NCBI GenBank assembly: GCA_918026815.1
Contig: CAKJVC010000097.1
Location: 310,001-374,000, forward strand
Direction of reading: 5' to 3'
DNA from: Chalara sp. BL73
Taxonomy: Eukaryota > Ascomycota > Leotiomycetes > Helotiales
DNA length: 64,000 nucleotides
A model generated the notes under the pieces. It saw only the letters and a program-made list of their open reading frames with translations. It made no database searches and had not been told where the DNA came from. Positions 32,855 to 44,009 of the stretch are shown here, piece after piece. Position 1 is the first letter of the stretch. Each line of letters begins with the position of its first letter. The translations under genes were made by a program, and so were the position numbers.

Positions 32855-33679
32855 CTATGTCTCGGCAAACTCATATGTACTTGTCGACTCCTTAACTCCA
32901 ACCTCAATCTTCGATTCTGGCAGTTCCTTGCCATTGACCCTAATACCAGCCCTCATGACATCACCTGGCACAACTGATCCAACACCTTTTGGTGTACCAG
33001 TAATAATAATATCTCCCTTCTCTAACGTCATAACCTTCGATATGTCGCTCAAGATTCTGGGGATTGTGAAAAGCATGAGATTTGTGTTATCCTCTTGCTG
33101 CATCTTGTTGTTGACAGAAAGGTAGAGTTCGATGTTATGTGGATCTGGAATTGCCGACTTCGGAATAACCTCGCTTATGGGGAGGAAAGTATCGAAGCCC
33201 TTTGAGATATCCCATGGCAGTCCTTTCTTTTTGGCTTCGTTCTGGCAGTTCCGGGCGGTCATATCGATGCTCAAAGCGTAGCCTTGGGTAGATAGTTAGC
33301 TCTTTATCCAATCTGCGACTCTAATACAAGCGTGGGGAACGAACTCTCAATGGCGTCGAGAGCAACCGCCTCTTCAGAAGCTTCCAGATCCTTCACCTGC
33401 TTTCCCATAATGAGCGCCAATTCGACCTCATAATGCAAATCCGCCCCCTTTGGTCTTATCACCGGTCCAGCGCCAGGAGGAAGAATTGAGGATGGAGGTT
33501 TTAAGAAGAAGAATGGCTGCTTAGGCCGCTGGTTGTTCAATTCTTTAATATGGTCTCTGCAATGGGGTGTGTCAGCATTTTGTACGACAAGAATTGCTGG
33601 AGAAAAACCTAAATCCAATGACTTACGCATAATTTCTGCCAATGCACACAACTTTCGAAGCATTCTTGTATGACGTCAT
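32855..33679 (-). CDS. FAHD1-type acylpyruvase (fumarylacetoacetate hydrolase domain protein)
   Basis: Exons 33627-33679, 33345-33556 and 32855-33282 give 230 aa, the compact length of the FAHD1/YcgM group. The first exon supplies VVCIGRNYA, joined across a 70-nt intron to DHIKELNNQRPKQPFFFLKP, the family's start. Metal ligands are in LHYEVELALIMGK (Glu61, Glu63) and SIDMTARN (Asp95). Later signatures are KGFDTFLPISEVIP, FTIPRILSDISKVMTLEKGD and IITGTPKGVG. Homologues hydrolyse acylpyruvates or decarboxylate oxaloacetate, often in mitochondria; no clear presequence is visible here. It differs clearly from the 284-aa FAH enzyme at 8950-10064. It is divergent to the small VOC gene. Confidence 0.93.
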
Positions 33680-34718
33680 TGATGCAATTCCATGTCTAAA
33701 GATAAGCGACATTGATAGAGGAAGGAGGGGTTATGATGGTATATGTAGCCGACTTTCGGACCAGCAACGCAACAAATATGGAAAGGTAGTCAACCGCGAC
33801 TTTCGACAGAGTGAGTGTGAGTTGAACCAAAGTGGAAGATCGGGAACATATTGAAATCCCGGCCGAAAGTCACCACCAAGGTCCTCCGTTGCTCCTTGTA
33901 GATTGGACAAGTCTTAAGCAAAAAGATCCTTGAACTAGTTGCACGTAACCTAGTTGAGTAGCAGGCTCTCGACTCTTAACGTGTTATAGTATATATTTAT
34001 TCCCCTCGACGCTATATTTTCTCGAACTAAAACCGCTAAGGACGTCGGCGTTGTCGCTCTAAGTTCCGAACACTTACGTGGCTCATAACGGCGTAATGAC
34101 GTGGCTTAGCGAACCAGTTGCAAGTTATACAAGGAGCGACCACCGAGAACCGGAATTTCGGAATTTCAGGGGGCCGTTTGAGAAAAAGTGCTTTTTAGTA
34201 GCTTAGGTCTTCTTTTTAATGAACTATATTGTAATTTGATAATTGCTCTAGTAAACCTCGACCCGAGATGTATAAATTAGGAGAAATGTGACTACCGAGA
34301 AGATAGTTTGCCAAAAAGAGTTGCTCTTATTAAAGTACCTATAGTCAACCTTTCTATAAGTATACCCTCTGGACCGAGGTTTCTAATATAAGAGGTGTGC
34401 TTATAATCAGGTATGACGTGAAAGTACTCTCGTGATAAAGGAAAGTTTAGCCAATTAAGCTTTAAAAGTTGCTTAGAGTGATCAATTGCTTCGGGTGTTC
34501 GCTTGAGGATTCGGTCCTGCTGCTACTCTGTACTTTTGTACAGAAGTAATTACTCAAATATCCTCGGTAGCCCACCCCGCACTCGCTATCTATATAAACC
34601 ATCACAACAGCCTCACCTACGGTTTTCTCAGCCATCCTCGCCCTCGATTCCTCACTTCTCGCAAACAGTTCCCTGACCACATTCGATCTTGCAAGTTCAA
34701 TTAATCCAGAATTTCACC
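33680..34718. promoter_or_regulatory. divergent spacer, acylpyruvase and VOC genes
   Basis: About 1 kb, AT-rich. A short direct repeat CGGAATTTCGGAATTTC lies near 34151. A reverse 72-codon frame at 34462-34680 lies over the VOC promoter and has no support. Confidence 0.4.
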
Positions 34719-35411
34719 ATGTCAAAATTGATAGCAGGCCTAGCCCACATAAACCTGCTTGTCCCGCCGGGAACATTCGACCAAGCTGAGGCTTTTTACG
34801 CCGGAACACTTGGAATGACGAGGGTTGCTGTTCCTGTGATGCAGAAGGATACGCTTGCTTGGTACTCAATTCTATCCTATTCCTTTTACCCCTTCACACG
34901 AACCCCGTTCATCGATCATCCTCGAACTTAAGGAAATAGAGAGCGAAATTCAGAGTGCTAAATAGAATTCAGGTTCGAAATAACACCCGGCGGCAAAGAA
35001 GTCCACATCGCCCTCGGCACGAACGAAGACCAGAAGTCCCCTCGACATCCCTGTTTCAAGATTGAGTCGACTGAAGCATTGCTGAAGCTGCAGAGCAAGA
35101 TATGGGAGCATTTCAATAGCACGTAAGACGATCCATTAGTTCTTAGAGCTGAGGTTGAAAAGGCAAGAGTGAAGGATTGCAGTGTTGATTTGAGCTTAGT
35201 GAGACAAAAGGGAAGCCGACAGAGGTTGATAAGCCAGGGGAGAGGGACAGTGGTGAGTTTCCGTCATCTTCTATTTGATGTGTAGACGAGTATTTGAAAC
35301 AGGAGGTTACTAATGAGTATATATATATTTATAGGTGAGCAAAGTTTCGAGTACCCTGAACGATTCTTTGCGAGGGATTACGCGGGAAATAGACTGGAGT
35401 TTAGCTTGTGA
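34719..35411 (+). CDS. small VOC (glyoxalase/bleomycin-resistance/dioxygenase) family protein
   Basis: The four exons are 34719-34861, 34973-35122, 35200-35252 and 35335-35411 (140 aa, one VOC module). Key pieces in order: GLAHINLLVPPG with His10, the EAFYAGTLGM motif, KEVHIALG with His59, RHPCFKIES, and FFARDYAGNRLEFSL with Glu137 three residues from the end. That matches the metal-binding pattern of the fold. All splices are standard GT-AG and phases close. Single-module VOC proteins include glyoxalases, isomerases and resistance proteins; the exact reaction is not evident. Being divergent to the acylpyruvase gene suggests, but does not show, a shared metabolic role. Confidence 0.9.
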
Positions 35412-35574
35412 TTGCGATACTATGAAGGCAGTTATAGGATTCGAAATTTGGCATTTCGATTTAAGGAACAGTGTTATTGTATGAAGATACATGTGTTGCT
35501 GACTCTCGGCAGTACAAGTAATGACCCCGAAAATCAGCCGAGGCTGTAGAAATATGATTTTAATGCTTTAAATC

Positions 35575-35990
35575 TAAAATATTCTTGGTTCTATGCCGCT
35601 TTTTAGCTATTTTTATTATTTTGACCTTTTTATACATAACCCAACACACTTTTTACCCAAGAAAATCTTGAATTACTTGGCTGAGTCGCTGGCTATTTCT
35701 GTTGACTAGAGTACACTTTTTATAGCTGTTTTCGACTTATTTTATTAAAAGCTGGCCAAATTGCACGACGATATGTTAAAGATAAAAAATTGGGCGCTAC
35801 AACCAACGCTAGCATGACAAAAAGTAGTCCCGATAAAGTTGTGCCTAGTACGAGCCACAATTTGACAATACTAACTACGAACAAGGAATTAAGCTATGCA
35901 CAGGATCCGATGACAAAAAGTCTTATCTTGCAACGAGTCTTTTACTCTAAAATTACGTTGTATTTCTTGCAGATACCGAGTTTTAGGAAC
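35575..35990 (+). pseudogene. decayed partial copy of the 20.4-23.1 kb transcription factor (last two exons)
   Basis: ATTCTTGGTTCTATGCCGCT at about 35580 is identical to the start of exon 11 of the regulator at 20401-23114. The following bases track that exon through CATAACCCAACA, TCTTGAATTACTTGG and CGCTGGCTATTT. Further on, a frame reads DKVVPSTS then KELSYAQDPMT, against DKVIPSTE and KELGYARDPIT in the intact gene. Homology fades after CCGAGTTTT near 35977. Stops and mostly C-to-T or G-to-A differences mark it as dead. Confidence 0.85.
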
Positions 35991-37474
35991 AGACAAATAT
36001 TAACCGGTTTCGTAGGTTGGTATACAGGCCCCGAATGTCATTTACCCCTTGACTGCTACAATAGAACTGCCCTGGCATTGTCAGTTCGCGAGCTGTGCCA
36101 TAGCCTTCTGGGTAGATTAATTTTTTTATACAGATCAACAGAAGCTTGCTGATATCTCAAGTGACCTGGAGCAGGAAGTATATTCTCGATCTATTTTTGG
36201 CCCAATATTTACAAAACCTAAGAACCAACATTGCCTGGCTTGGGAAGACTACTGATAGGAAAGCCTGAATCTGCAAATAAAGGTCAGAAACTTTCAATTT
36301 GTGCAACATGATATAGAATCGGCGTAGGTAACCACCACAATTTGCTGACTTATTTCTTGCTAATGCTACAAAAGCATCTACACAATCATCAAGAAGTGTC
36401 TAAAAGACATCAGTCAAGATGGCATGAAGTTAGGCTCCCTTTCCGGAGTATACTTCATTTTCAGAGTAGATCTTTCCTTCACCATTTCGACCATAGACCC
36501 CTACCTCTGACCCTAAGGCGGTATCATACCCAGCTTAGACTTCTAGCCCCAAGCTAAGAGCAAAGTTTTTCATCAGGTAGAACGCCACTAAATTAGAAAC
36601 TGAGTATGCTATACTACTTCCCACCGCCTTGAACCCCTACAAACAGGTACATGACTCAGACACATGGTACCACTGTTCTGCGTGCCCTTGTATATCTGCC
36701 TGATTTAAGTTGCGTACAAATTTTTAATATATTGATGTATCCAGTTCAAAAAGAAACCTATAAAAAGTTAATTGTTTGGTTTTGTCATAAAAGTAATTTT
36801 GTAGTGTCAGACCCAAATTAGCACCACGAGTTCTGACACTCGCTGGCGACTGAGCCTTGTAGGTTCCGCAACCGTTGTAAGACCACTAGTGGAAGAGAAA
36901 CATGCTTTATTGCCTTAGGCAGCGATAATCAAGCATCATTGGTAGTACGTTTTGTCTAGTACAGGATTTGCTTACATTAAGCCTAGAAACCCCCCTTAAG
37001 CCCGCTTCTAAGTACTTATATGGTCCTACAGTAAGTATGTATCCTCACCCCTGAATAATCTTGCATTCAAGAGATTTTACTTTAAGCACTTGTCAATAGT
37101 GCAACTAAGAGACGCAGGCACCAAGATGTGCACAATCCAGCCCGCCAATTCACTCACTTCCATAATGTCAATGTAGAGAGGAACATGCCTGAAGCGCAAG
37201 AACAGTTACAGGATCTAGCACGAAACTAAGGCGTAGCATAAACGTAGCATATTCAGGCGTGCACCGGTAGGTCGAAGCCTTCGCGATATATCGTCAATAG
37301 AATAGAATATATATAGGTGTGAGGTGATTGAATAATAGTATTGATGGTTGCGTTTCTATACAGGAAGCAAAAGCTGATATGTAAAATCAATCTCATTTGG
37401 CCACATGACTAACCACATAGAAATACCACGTGATAACATGACATAGGAAAGAAATCAACCTCACCACATCGCTA
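35991..37474. other. gene-poor AT-rich stretch
   Basis: No gene supported. It contains a 9-bp-arm inverted repeat (AGTGTCAGA...TCTGACACT) at 36803-36840, which could be an LTR-edge relic. Confidence 0.4.
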
Positions 37475-38346
37475 TTATGAACCTCCCATAGCCTTCACCA
37501 TCCTTTCAAACACTCTCTTCTTCCCATCCTCGAGTTTGTCAAAACCCATCTCCACGTGGCCTCGGAATATTACTTCATCCTTTCCTTTCGTGTTGGTGAG
37601 CGTTGCCCAGGTCTCATCTGCGTACTGATCCAACGGTTCTCCAAATGTGCGGGCACCTTCCCCCGCCAGCTCTGTTTGCACTGCGGGGGGCAGGATCTCT
37701 ATGACGCGGATGTGGTTCGTCATGGGCGAGGCAGGGGACGAGAGCTGCCCACGTAATGTCCAGGAAAAGCTGTGTAGCGCGGCTTTGGTTGCGCAGTAGT
37801 TCGGAAAGCGGGGGAATGGCACCAGAGCAAGCCCCGAGGACACGAGGACGATGCCGGCTGGGTCCTTCGGTCCAAGCGATATTAGATGAGGCAGGAAGTG
37901 GGAGATGGTATGCAGAGGAGAGAGGTAATTAGTAGTCACCTCGTCCGTCACGCTGGGGAGGAAGATGGAGGACGGTCTGGTGAAGTCCACTGAGCGTTGT
38001 ATGCCGGCATTTAGAATGATGCAATCGAGCTTGGGGTGCCTGGTAGTAATCCTGTCCAACATTAGAACCTACGGCTTCACAGAACGAAAGGAACCAGGTG
38101 TGACAGGAAAGATATGGAGTGACTGTACCTTTTGGCCCAACTGCCCAGGCCATCCAAATCTGTTACATCGAAGGCTTCGCCAGCGACTTTGTCCGAGCCA
38201 TGTTTGGCAACCAGTTGGTCCAGCCTGTCCTTCCGACGACCGACGGCGACGACAAATATCCCGCCTGTGATCATCCGCTCGGCTAAGGCTCGGCCGATGC
38301 CCGATGTTGCACCAGTAATAAGAACCGTTTTATATGGGAAAGACAT
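37475..38346 (-). CDS. short-chain dehydrogenase/reductase (DltE-like)
   Basis: Exons 38129-38346 and 37475-38051 with a 77-nt intron (branch TTCTAAT, acceptor GGACAG) give 264 aa. The cofactor motif TGATSGIG is at 11-18, NAG at 87-89, catalytic Ser at 144/145 and the YCATK catalytic Tyr158/Lys162. The N-terminal Arg pair after the second strand (VAVGRRKDRL) favours NADP(H). The LDCIILNAGIQRS block fits fungal SDRs annotated DltE-like as I remember them. Cytosolic oxidoreductase of unknown substrate. Unlike the SDR at 17.6-18.5 kb this copy is intact. Confidence 0.92.
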
Positions 38347-38589
38347 TATAGGAGATTAGAACTGTTCAGTGTGAATTTAGGTTGAGTTCTGTTGGAAAAT
38401 GCTGACAGAATGCTACAGGTTTGGAGAAGACTAGGCCATTATAAATACAGGAATCTGTGCAGGTATTTGCCCCGGAAATGCTGGGGAGGTGCCAAAAGTA
38501 CGTGACTAGAATCAGTTCTTATTGTCATATTTAACTCTGCTGCTACCTGGATACCACGACAGAAAGATAGATAAGCGCCGATATGCACG

Positions 38590-38890
38590 TTACAAGCAGG
38601 GTGTCACCTCCAGGCATCGATGCCAGCTAGTTGTTGTAGGGCGCAACCTGCCTATCACCATGGGGGCATTGGCTGTGGCGTTGTGGCGTGCGGCATTTTT
38701 AGCAAAGTGTGCCGAATTGCCGGTTTCCATGGGACTAGCTCCGTCACGTCGAGCTGGCTGATCTTTTGAACTACTTCTTCCTTGTGTCAAGTCCAGATAT
38801 CTCACCAATCTGCAGCATCACCCAGTTCTCGCAGCTGGCAAATTCTGCCAGGTTTAGAGGGATTTGGTCATCGGGACTGTCACTGCTCAT
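38590..38890 (-). CDS. hypothetical short protein, possible intron
   Basis: An ATG near 38890 opens MSSDSPDDQIPLNLAEFASC, followed by a good donor (ATTG|GTGAGAT) and acceptors after about 60 nt that lead to an open frame ending at 38590. About 80 aa, no domain. Conceivably a real small gene or the edge of a decayed one. Confidence 0.22.
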
Positions 38891-39381
38891 TTTAGATCGG
38901 TTGGGTTGCCATATAGACTGTCGGTTTCTCGAGGCATGTGCTAACAAATAATGTCTTCAACAGCCAGAAACACGAAGACGAAGCGGAAACCTGCCTGGTC
39001 GAGGCTCTAGAGCCGGCTTTATTGAGGCATGCTGTCAAAAGAACCTGTTGGTATGAGTGAATAGCACGCCCTGCGACGCACGGACCACATGGATGTATTA
39101 TAGCTCTCGTACGTAGATTAGCACTTAGAATCATACAAGAACAAGTCAACCACCTGCAACGAGCATAATAGCACTACGTTGAGATCGCGGTGCTACGTGC
39201 CCCGTGGGTAACCGACTTAAGCAATTGCAAGTCACCACACGAAGTATCACAGAAAGTGATACAAACAGTACCCTTCTTATCTGGCTTAATATGCAATGGG
39301 ACATAGGTCATTCCCTGTCCTCGATAAGGTGGTTGATATCACTCTCTCCACCTATAGAGTGGCTTCCCGCCTCTATAACTT

Positions 39382-39933
39382 TCAGATCAGGCCTGCATTT
39401 TTTGAGAGCGCATCTGCAGACTCACTAGGTCGTCTCCAAGAAACGAGACTTTTTCTTCTGCATATCTTAGGCTTTTTACGTGCTTTCATGCTCTTGCGTA
39501 GATGCTTCAATCTATGACGCCTCCGTCCCTGCGTCCTTTGATGATGCTGCCTTTGGCGCCATGCGTGGCAGCAACTGGATAAAGATTTCTGCATACCTTC
39601 CAGGATATGGATCCATTCTCTACTTCTGTTACTCAGCTCAATCTTTTCCAATGACGCGTTGAGTTTCCAATTGGTAGTCGCCTCAACCTCTAACGATGCC
39701 TTCAGTCTATGGATATCGATTTCGATATCTTTGAAAGCAAGATAGTTATTGCCATATGTATGAGCCTCGTAAAAACTTTTCTGTCTTTTCCAGTGATAGT
39801 TGAGATTTACCCCACTGTCAATGTGGTCCAAAATCGAGCCGTGCCGTTTTCTTCGCCCTCTGGAGTCTCCAACCATCTGCGAAATAAAACTATGAGTAGA
39901 CATATGGCAACAGCATATGAAAATTACTGGCAT
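39382..39933 (-). CDS. hypothetical basic coiled-coil ORF
   Basis: This is a 183-codon frame with a heptad-like middle (EIDIHRLKASLEVEATTNWK) and a strongly basic C-terminus rich in Arg, Lys and His. An upstream reverse exon near 40070 (starting MATIEKRKNSFSIVAKKPSY) with a following GTAAAA donor could belong to the same gene. No family recognised. Confidence 0.3.
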   Translation of the reverse strand: MPVIFICCCHMSTHSFISQMVGDSRGRRKRHGSILDHIDSGVNLNYHWKRQKSFYEAHTYGNNYLAFKDIEIDIHRLKASLEVEATTNWKLNASLEKIELSNRSREWIHILEGMQKSLSSCCHAWRQRQHHQRTQGRRRHRLKHLRKSMKARKKPKICRRKSLVSWRRPSESADALSKNAGLI

Positions 39934-40379
39934 ACTCTAAAACGATTAATGTATAGCTTATAAATAGTATATGACTAGCGCTTGCTTTTTACCAATCTCG
40001 CGAATTCCAACAAATAACTCGGTTTTTTAGCCACGATACTGAAGCTATTCTTTCGCTTCTCAATCGTTGCCATTGCATCTTCCTGGGCTGATTGAGGCAC
40101 ACTTTAATACCAGAAGGAAGATCCCGATTCGTGGGATAGTTTCTTTGACTAGAGATGCAAGAATCTACGAGATACAAAGCATGGTGTTCTACGAAGGAAG
40201 AAGCTACCTGACTTTAGTTGCCAAGCGCAATAAAATAGCAACCATTGCTGACATATTAATTTTTATTCTTCCTCGAGTAGAGCGAGTAGTGCAGATAAGC
40301 TATGCTATCTTAGGGACTTTATTATAAAATATGGGGCTTGCTATGGCTCCGCATTCTATCCATTAAATGTATCCGTTCC

Positions 40380-40564
40380 TGTTGGAATGCATGTAAATAG
40401 CTTTCACGTGATCCACCGGATCACCGGCATCGTGGTACCTCGTTCTCACCACAACTCGCGTAGCTTAGAACAATCAATGAAACGAACAACAGAACCACAA
40501 TCACACAAGCAAGAGCGTAGTCAATAGCTACTACGCCTTTTGCTACGTGATAGGCATTCCGACA
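40380..40564. mobile_element. candidate solo LTR (185 bp)
   Basis: The segment starts TGTTGGAATGC and ends GCATTCCGACA, an 11-bp inverted terminal pair with one mismatch and the TG...CA ends of LTRs. The interior lacks any ORF. I see no clear 5-bp target duplication (GTTCC against CTGTA), so the insertion is old or the call is wrong. No internal retrotransposon sequence is found in the window. Confidence 0.55.
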
Positions 40565-41327
40565 CTGTAGGCAACCGACAGTTCCTTACCTGGTTGACAC
40601 ATTTACCTACCCAAGAACTCGACCATGTGCATTGCTAGGCTACCTGGATATATATATAATTTAGTCTTCTCATTTATTTTGGCTCTGCTGTAATTAATTT
40701 GACCATTATTCCTTAAAATAATGGGATAGAGAAATCCTGTTGGAAAGACCGAACTTCGATATTGTTTCCGAATCCTGGAACCTAATTGGAAAGGGAGGAT
40801 GGAGGGCATTTATTAACTTGTAATTTGTTGCTTCTAGATACTTTAGAGCATAGGAGTCCGGTTTGAGTGGTGCAAATTAAATGTTTGCACTATTTTCTCC
40901 GCCCTGTCCCTGCACCTTGTCTTTGCACTTTGACCTGAGGCGAGATTATGCGCATAAAAATGGTCGACTCAGCTCAACAGATGTTAAATCGCCAACTTCT
41001 GTCAGGAAAAACATGTCCTCCTTGCCTAGCCATGAGCAACCTAGAGCCCTTAATATAGGTATGAGGTTTGCAAGAATTTATGTCACAAATACCTGTCTCT
41101 CTGGCATATCTGTTGATAGAAAGAAGTATTCTCGATTATGTCCCTTTAAAATATATGCTTCGCCTCCCTAAAAACCGTAACCTGCGGATCGAGCTCCAAG
41201 TCGCCACATTGACTTCCCCTCCACAGGTACTCGAATTATAAATAAATCCACAAAAATCTACACTTTTGGCGTTTCCCATAAACTCACACGATGCTATCAA
41301 GAATATAACAATGCCTTCGGATCCACC

Positions 41328-41702
41328 TCAGCATAGATATTGTGCCCCGCAAACGTCGACGCTCGTAAGATAGGCGCCCGACACATAGTACCCCGTTGAC
41401 GCCTTGACCCAAAGACTAATTATCGTTTTAGTTGCATCCTTTCCAGTTTACAGTTAAACTTACGTTTCGCCATTCACTTTCGTGCCTGTAGTAACGCAAG
41501 CAATCTTTACTTTAGCGCCTTTGCTGGCATACTGTCCAACTATGTCACAGCTTGTTTTAGGACACTTCCTGTAGCGGACACCGGCGGTAGTTGTCCTAAC
41601 TGTGCAAGGTTTTACTGTTGCTCGGTCCTCAAGTAAATTGACTGGTCCTGCTAAAGCAGTGAGGGGCAAGAGTAGGCCGATGAAAACTGAAGAGAACAGC
41701 AT
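41328..41702 (-). CDS. small secreted Cys-rich SH3-like protein
   Basis: Exons 41464-41702 and 41328-41415 with a 48-nt intron give 108 aa. A signal peptide is clear (MLFSSVFIGLLLPLTALAG, cleavage near 19). The mature part has six Cys and the layout of fungal SH3-like secreted proteins: VRYRKCPKTSCDIVGQYASK, then a second half from exon 2 with WVKASTGYYVSGAYL and a C-terminal VCGAQYLC. Bacterial-type SH3 (SH3_3) folds bind cell-wall or other ligands. In fungi such small secreted proteins are candidate effectors or wall-associated proteins. Its compact, isolated location in a gene-poor AT-rich region is typical for this class. Confidence 0.85.
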
Positions 41703-42003
41703 TTTGAGTTGATGGATTGGAGTCGTGTTTGATTTTGAGGATGTAGGGATGGTTGAAATTGAATCAGGAGATGCAAACCTTTATACCTTCAGTCCTTTGG
41801 CTCATTTCTCTCCAACACAGCTTTAAGAGCTAAAATTTATAAACAATTGCCCCTATCTAGCCATCCACCCGCAAAGGCAGATAAGACGGACAAACATATC
41901 GCCCATCCAGTTCTCATCAAAGTCAACATCCAGACCACAATTTCTCGTGATTAAACTGCCCATCACTATTTCGAATGGTACAAAGGTACAGCGGTCAATG
42001 ATC

Positions 42004-42029
42004 GCTAGCAGGGGTTTCCCCTTGCTAGT
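42004..42029. repeat. short hairpin
   Basis: GCTAGCAGGGG and CCCCTTGCTAGT form arms of about 11 bp with one bulged base and a 3-nt loop. Function unknown. Confidence 0.6.
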
Positions 42030-43154
42030 CTAGTGTAAATACTGCCTAACTATAATAAGTCCTTTAAGCGAAAGCGGTAGCCTCAATCAAATGATTAGCT
42101 TAAGTAATATTACTTACTTAAAATAGACCGATTTTAAGTGAGCAACTAAGCCAGGCTTCCCTGCTAGGAAAAAGTACCTTTGTACTTCAGCCCCCGGCCC
42201 GTTCCCTGCCGAAAAGACGTTTCAGCTCCTATACCAAAGACCAAGGGGAGAATTACGACCAGAATCGCACACGCTACCTAGCCCATATAAAACCATCATC
42301 GGCCACCATACTTCCGCCAGCGGCCAGCTCAACAACAATGCCCGTCTTCTGGCAATCCATCCGCTTCAAGATCTCTACAGCCGGAGATCTCGGGTGGCAC
42401 CTCTCTGCGCTGCCAGCCGAGGATTTCATCGTCGACCTCATCCCGGCCCCAAGGCCCAGAATTGCCCCGTCTTACCTGTTAAGCTTTCAGATCGTTCACG
42501 CCAACCCTGTCTCTGCGCCCTTGCCTTTGCACATCTTCCCTTAGGCGAGATCATGTGCATGCGAGAAGTGGGGGTGGTTGCACTGCCTCCATTTCCACAT
42601 TCGGGTCATCTGGAGGAGCACGCCAACTTCCAGCCCATGAGCCTGACAATTTTAATAGGAGCTTCGTGCTCTATTCGCCCAAAGTATTTGCGACAGCATT
42701 ATTAAGGACCAAACCGCGGGACGTCTATTCTTAGAATTAACGGTTTAGTCTCGCTTCCCCACTTTTGCGGGTCTGAAAGGTGACAATTTGGGCCCTGCGA
42801 TATATTCAGGGGTAGGTACATGACGCACGGCTAACTATTGTGTGTGAAAATAACTTTTTATTTCTTGTTTGATTTGCTAGTTAGTAAAGTACTGTATTGT
42901 ATTGGTACTACAGAGGGTACCCGGGTGACACTTATCAGCACTATATTTTCAGCTTAAGTTATATATGTAAGTATTACAAGTATACACTTAAAAACATATT
43001 TTTCATAGCCAAAAATAACAAGTGTTTAAATTTAGAACTTGGTATATTACAGTTTTATAAACTACAAAAAGTTTTAAACTTTGATTCGCATTCTCTTTTA
43101 TTCATTTATATGTCTAGTATTAATACATCAATCAAGTTGAATGCCGGAAAGTGT

Positions 43155-43186
43155 GAACTCTCTCTCTCTCTCTCTATATATATACT
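43155..43186. repeat. TC/TA microsatellite
   Basis: A run of CT dinucleotides passes directly into TA dinucleotides. Confidence 0.85.
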
Positions 43187-43289
43187 ACTAAACCCACTCC
43201 GCCCCAAGGAGATGCTTACGGGGTAGATCCTCGGCGCCTTACTTTCTGATTCGATTTTGGGTGGAGGGAAATGTTGCGTTCTGACATAG

Positions 43290-43465
43290 CTCACAACTGA
43301 CACTAGGCTAGAGTTGACATGTTGTTCGCCTAGATTATTTTTGATGTTGTTTGGCAATTGCGCATTCGTCTTGCTGTATAATCTCCATAGTTGCATTCCC
43401 AATGGGTCCTTTAACGGCACCTCCTCTGGACTGTCCGGCTCCACGCCATTAGTATCACATTGCAA
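43290..43465 (-). pseudogene. DUF1752-like fragment of a GATA-factor-type gene
   Basis: The reverse frame contains DPLGMQLWRLYSKTNAQLPN, close to the core DPLxxQVWRxYSKTKxxLPN of the DUF1752 region found in AreA-type GATA regulators. The expected continuation (RxENLTWRMM) is absent, replaced by a non-matching stretch, and no zinc finger follows in the window. I take it as a stranded relic. Confidence 0.4.
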
Positions 43466-44009
43466 GGCCAGAAAGAAACTATTACGGAGTAACTCTCCCT
43501 ACGAGCCTATATTCCATAGTATCTAGTTCTGCCTGCCCGTCTACCGCCTGCAGTTGGATACATGCTTCTTTGAAATATGTGGCGTGTTCGTTGATATGTT
43601 CTGAGCTATTACTTACCTACGACTACTTAGGCGCGATTACCGGAAATTGATCGTTTTGCCTCGGGGCTTATTCCCGAATGATTGATTCAGCAAAAAGCTT
43701 GGGCACAGCACCCACGAATTACCGTCCAAGTTTTACAGCCATGCTGCACAACATCCCCAGCAAACCTCCAGAAATGGAATTTTGGGGTTAGTACGGTTGC
43801 ACAAGAAAGCCATAGTCCCAATCCTTCGTGGCTGAGGTGAGAGGTAAATTCTTAGAGGCGTGACTTCTCCTAGGCCGGATATCTACCCAGATTTATACAT
43901 TCTGACAAACTCTCATCCTAATATTTTTTCCCCTCTAGCTTCATCTTGCCCGAAGGGCGATTGTTATAAAATAGTTCTCGGATAAATCGCATCAACGTCT
44001 TCAAAAATA

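Larger units (their letters stand above)
38347..41327. other. gene-poor region with LTR and uncertain ORFs
   Basis: Nearly 3 kb with only weak coding signals, listed separately: a reverse two-exon short ORF near 38600-38890, a basic coiled-coil ORF at 39382-39933 and a solo-LTR candidate at 40380-40564. Confidence 0.4.
41703..44009. other. gene-poor region with repeats and a relic
   Basis: It holds a hairpin (42004-42029), a sequence similar to 40.9 kb (42460-42620), a TC/TA microsatellite (43155-43186) and a DUF1752-like relic (43290-43470). Forward frames at 42338-42705 and 42897-43226 are unsupported. Confidence 0.45.

Noticed and set aside
34462..34680. 72-codon reverse frame upstream of the VOC gene
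   Set aside because: It lies over the likely promoter and leader of the VOC gene and has no family features.
36803..36840. Second LTR
   Set aside because: Only a 38-bp palindrome with 9-bp arms is present; no partner end at LTR distance.
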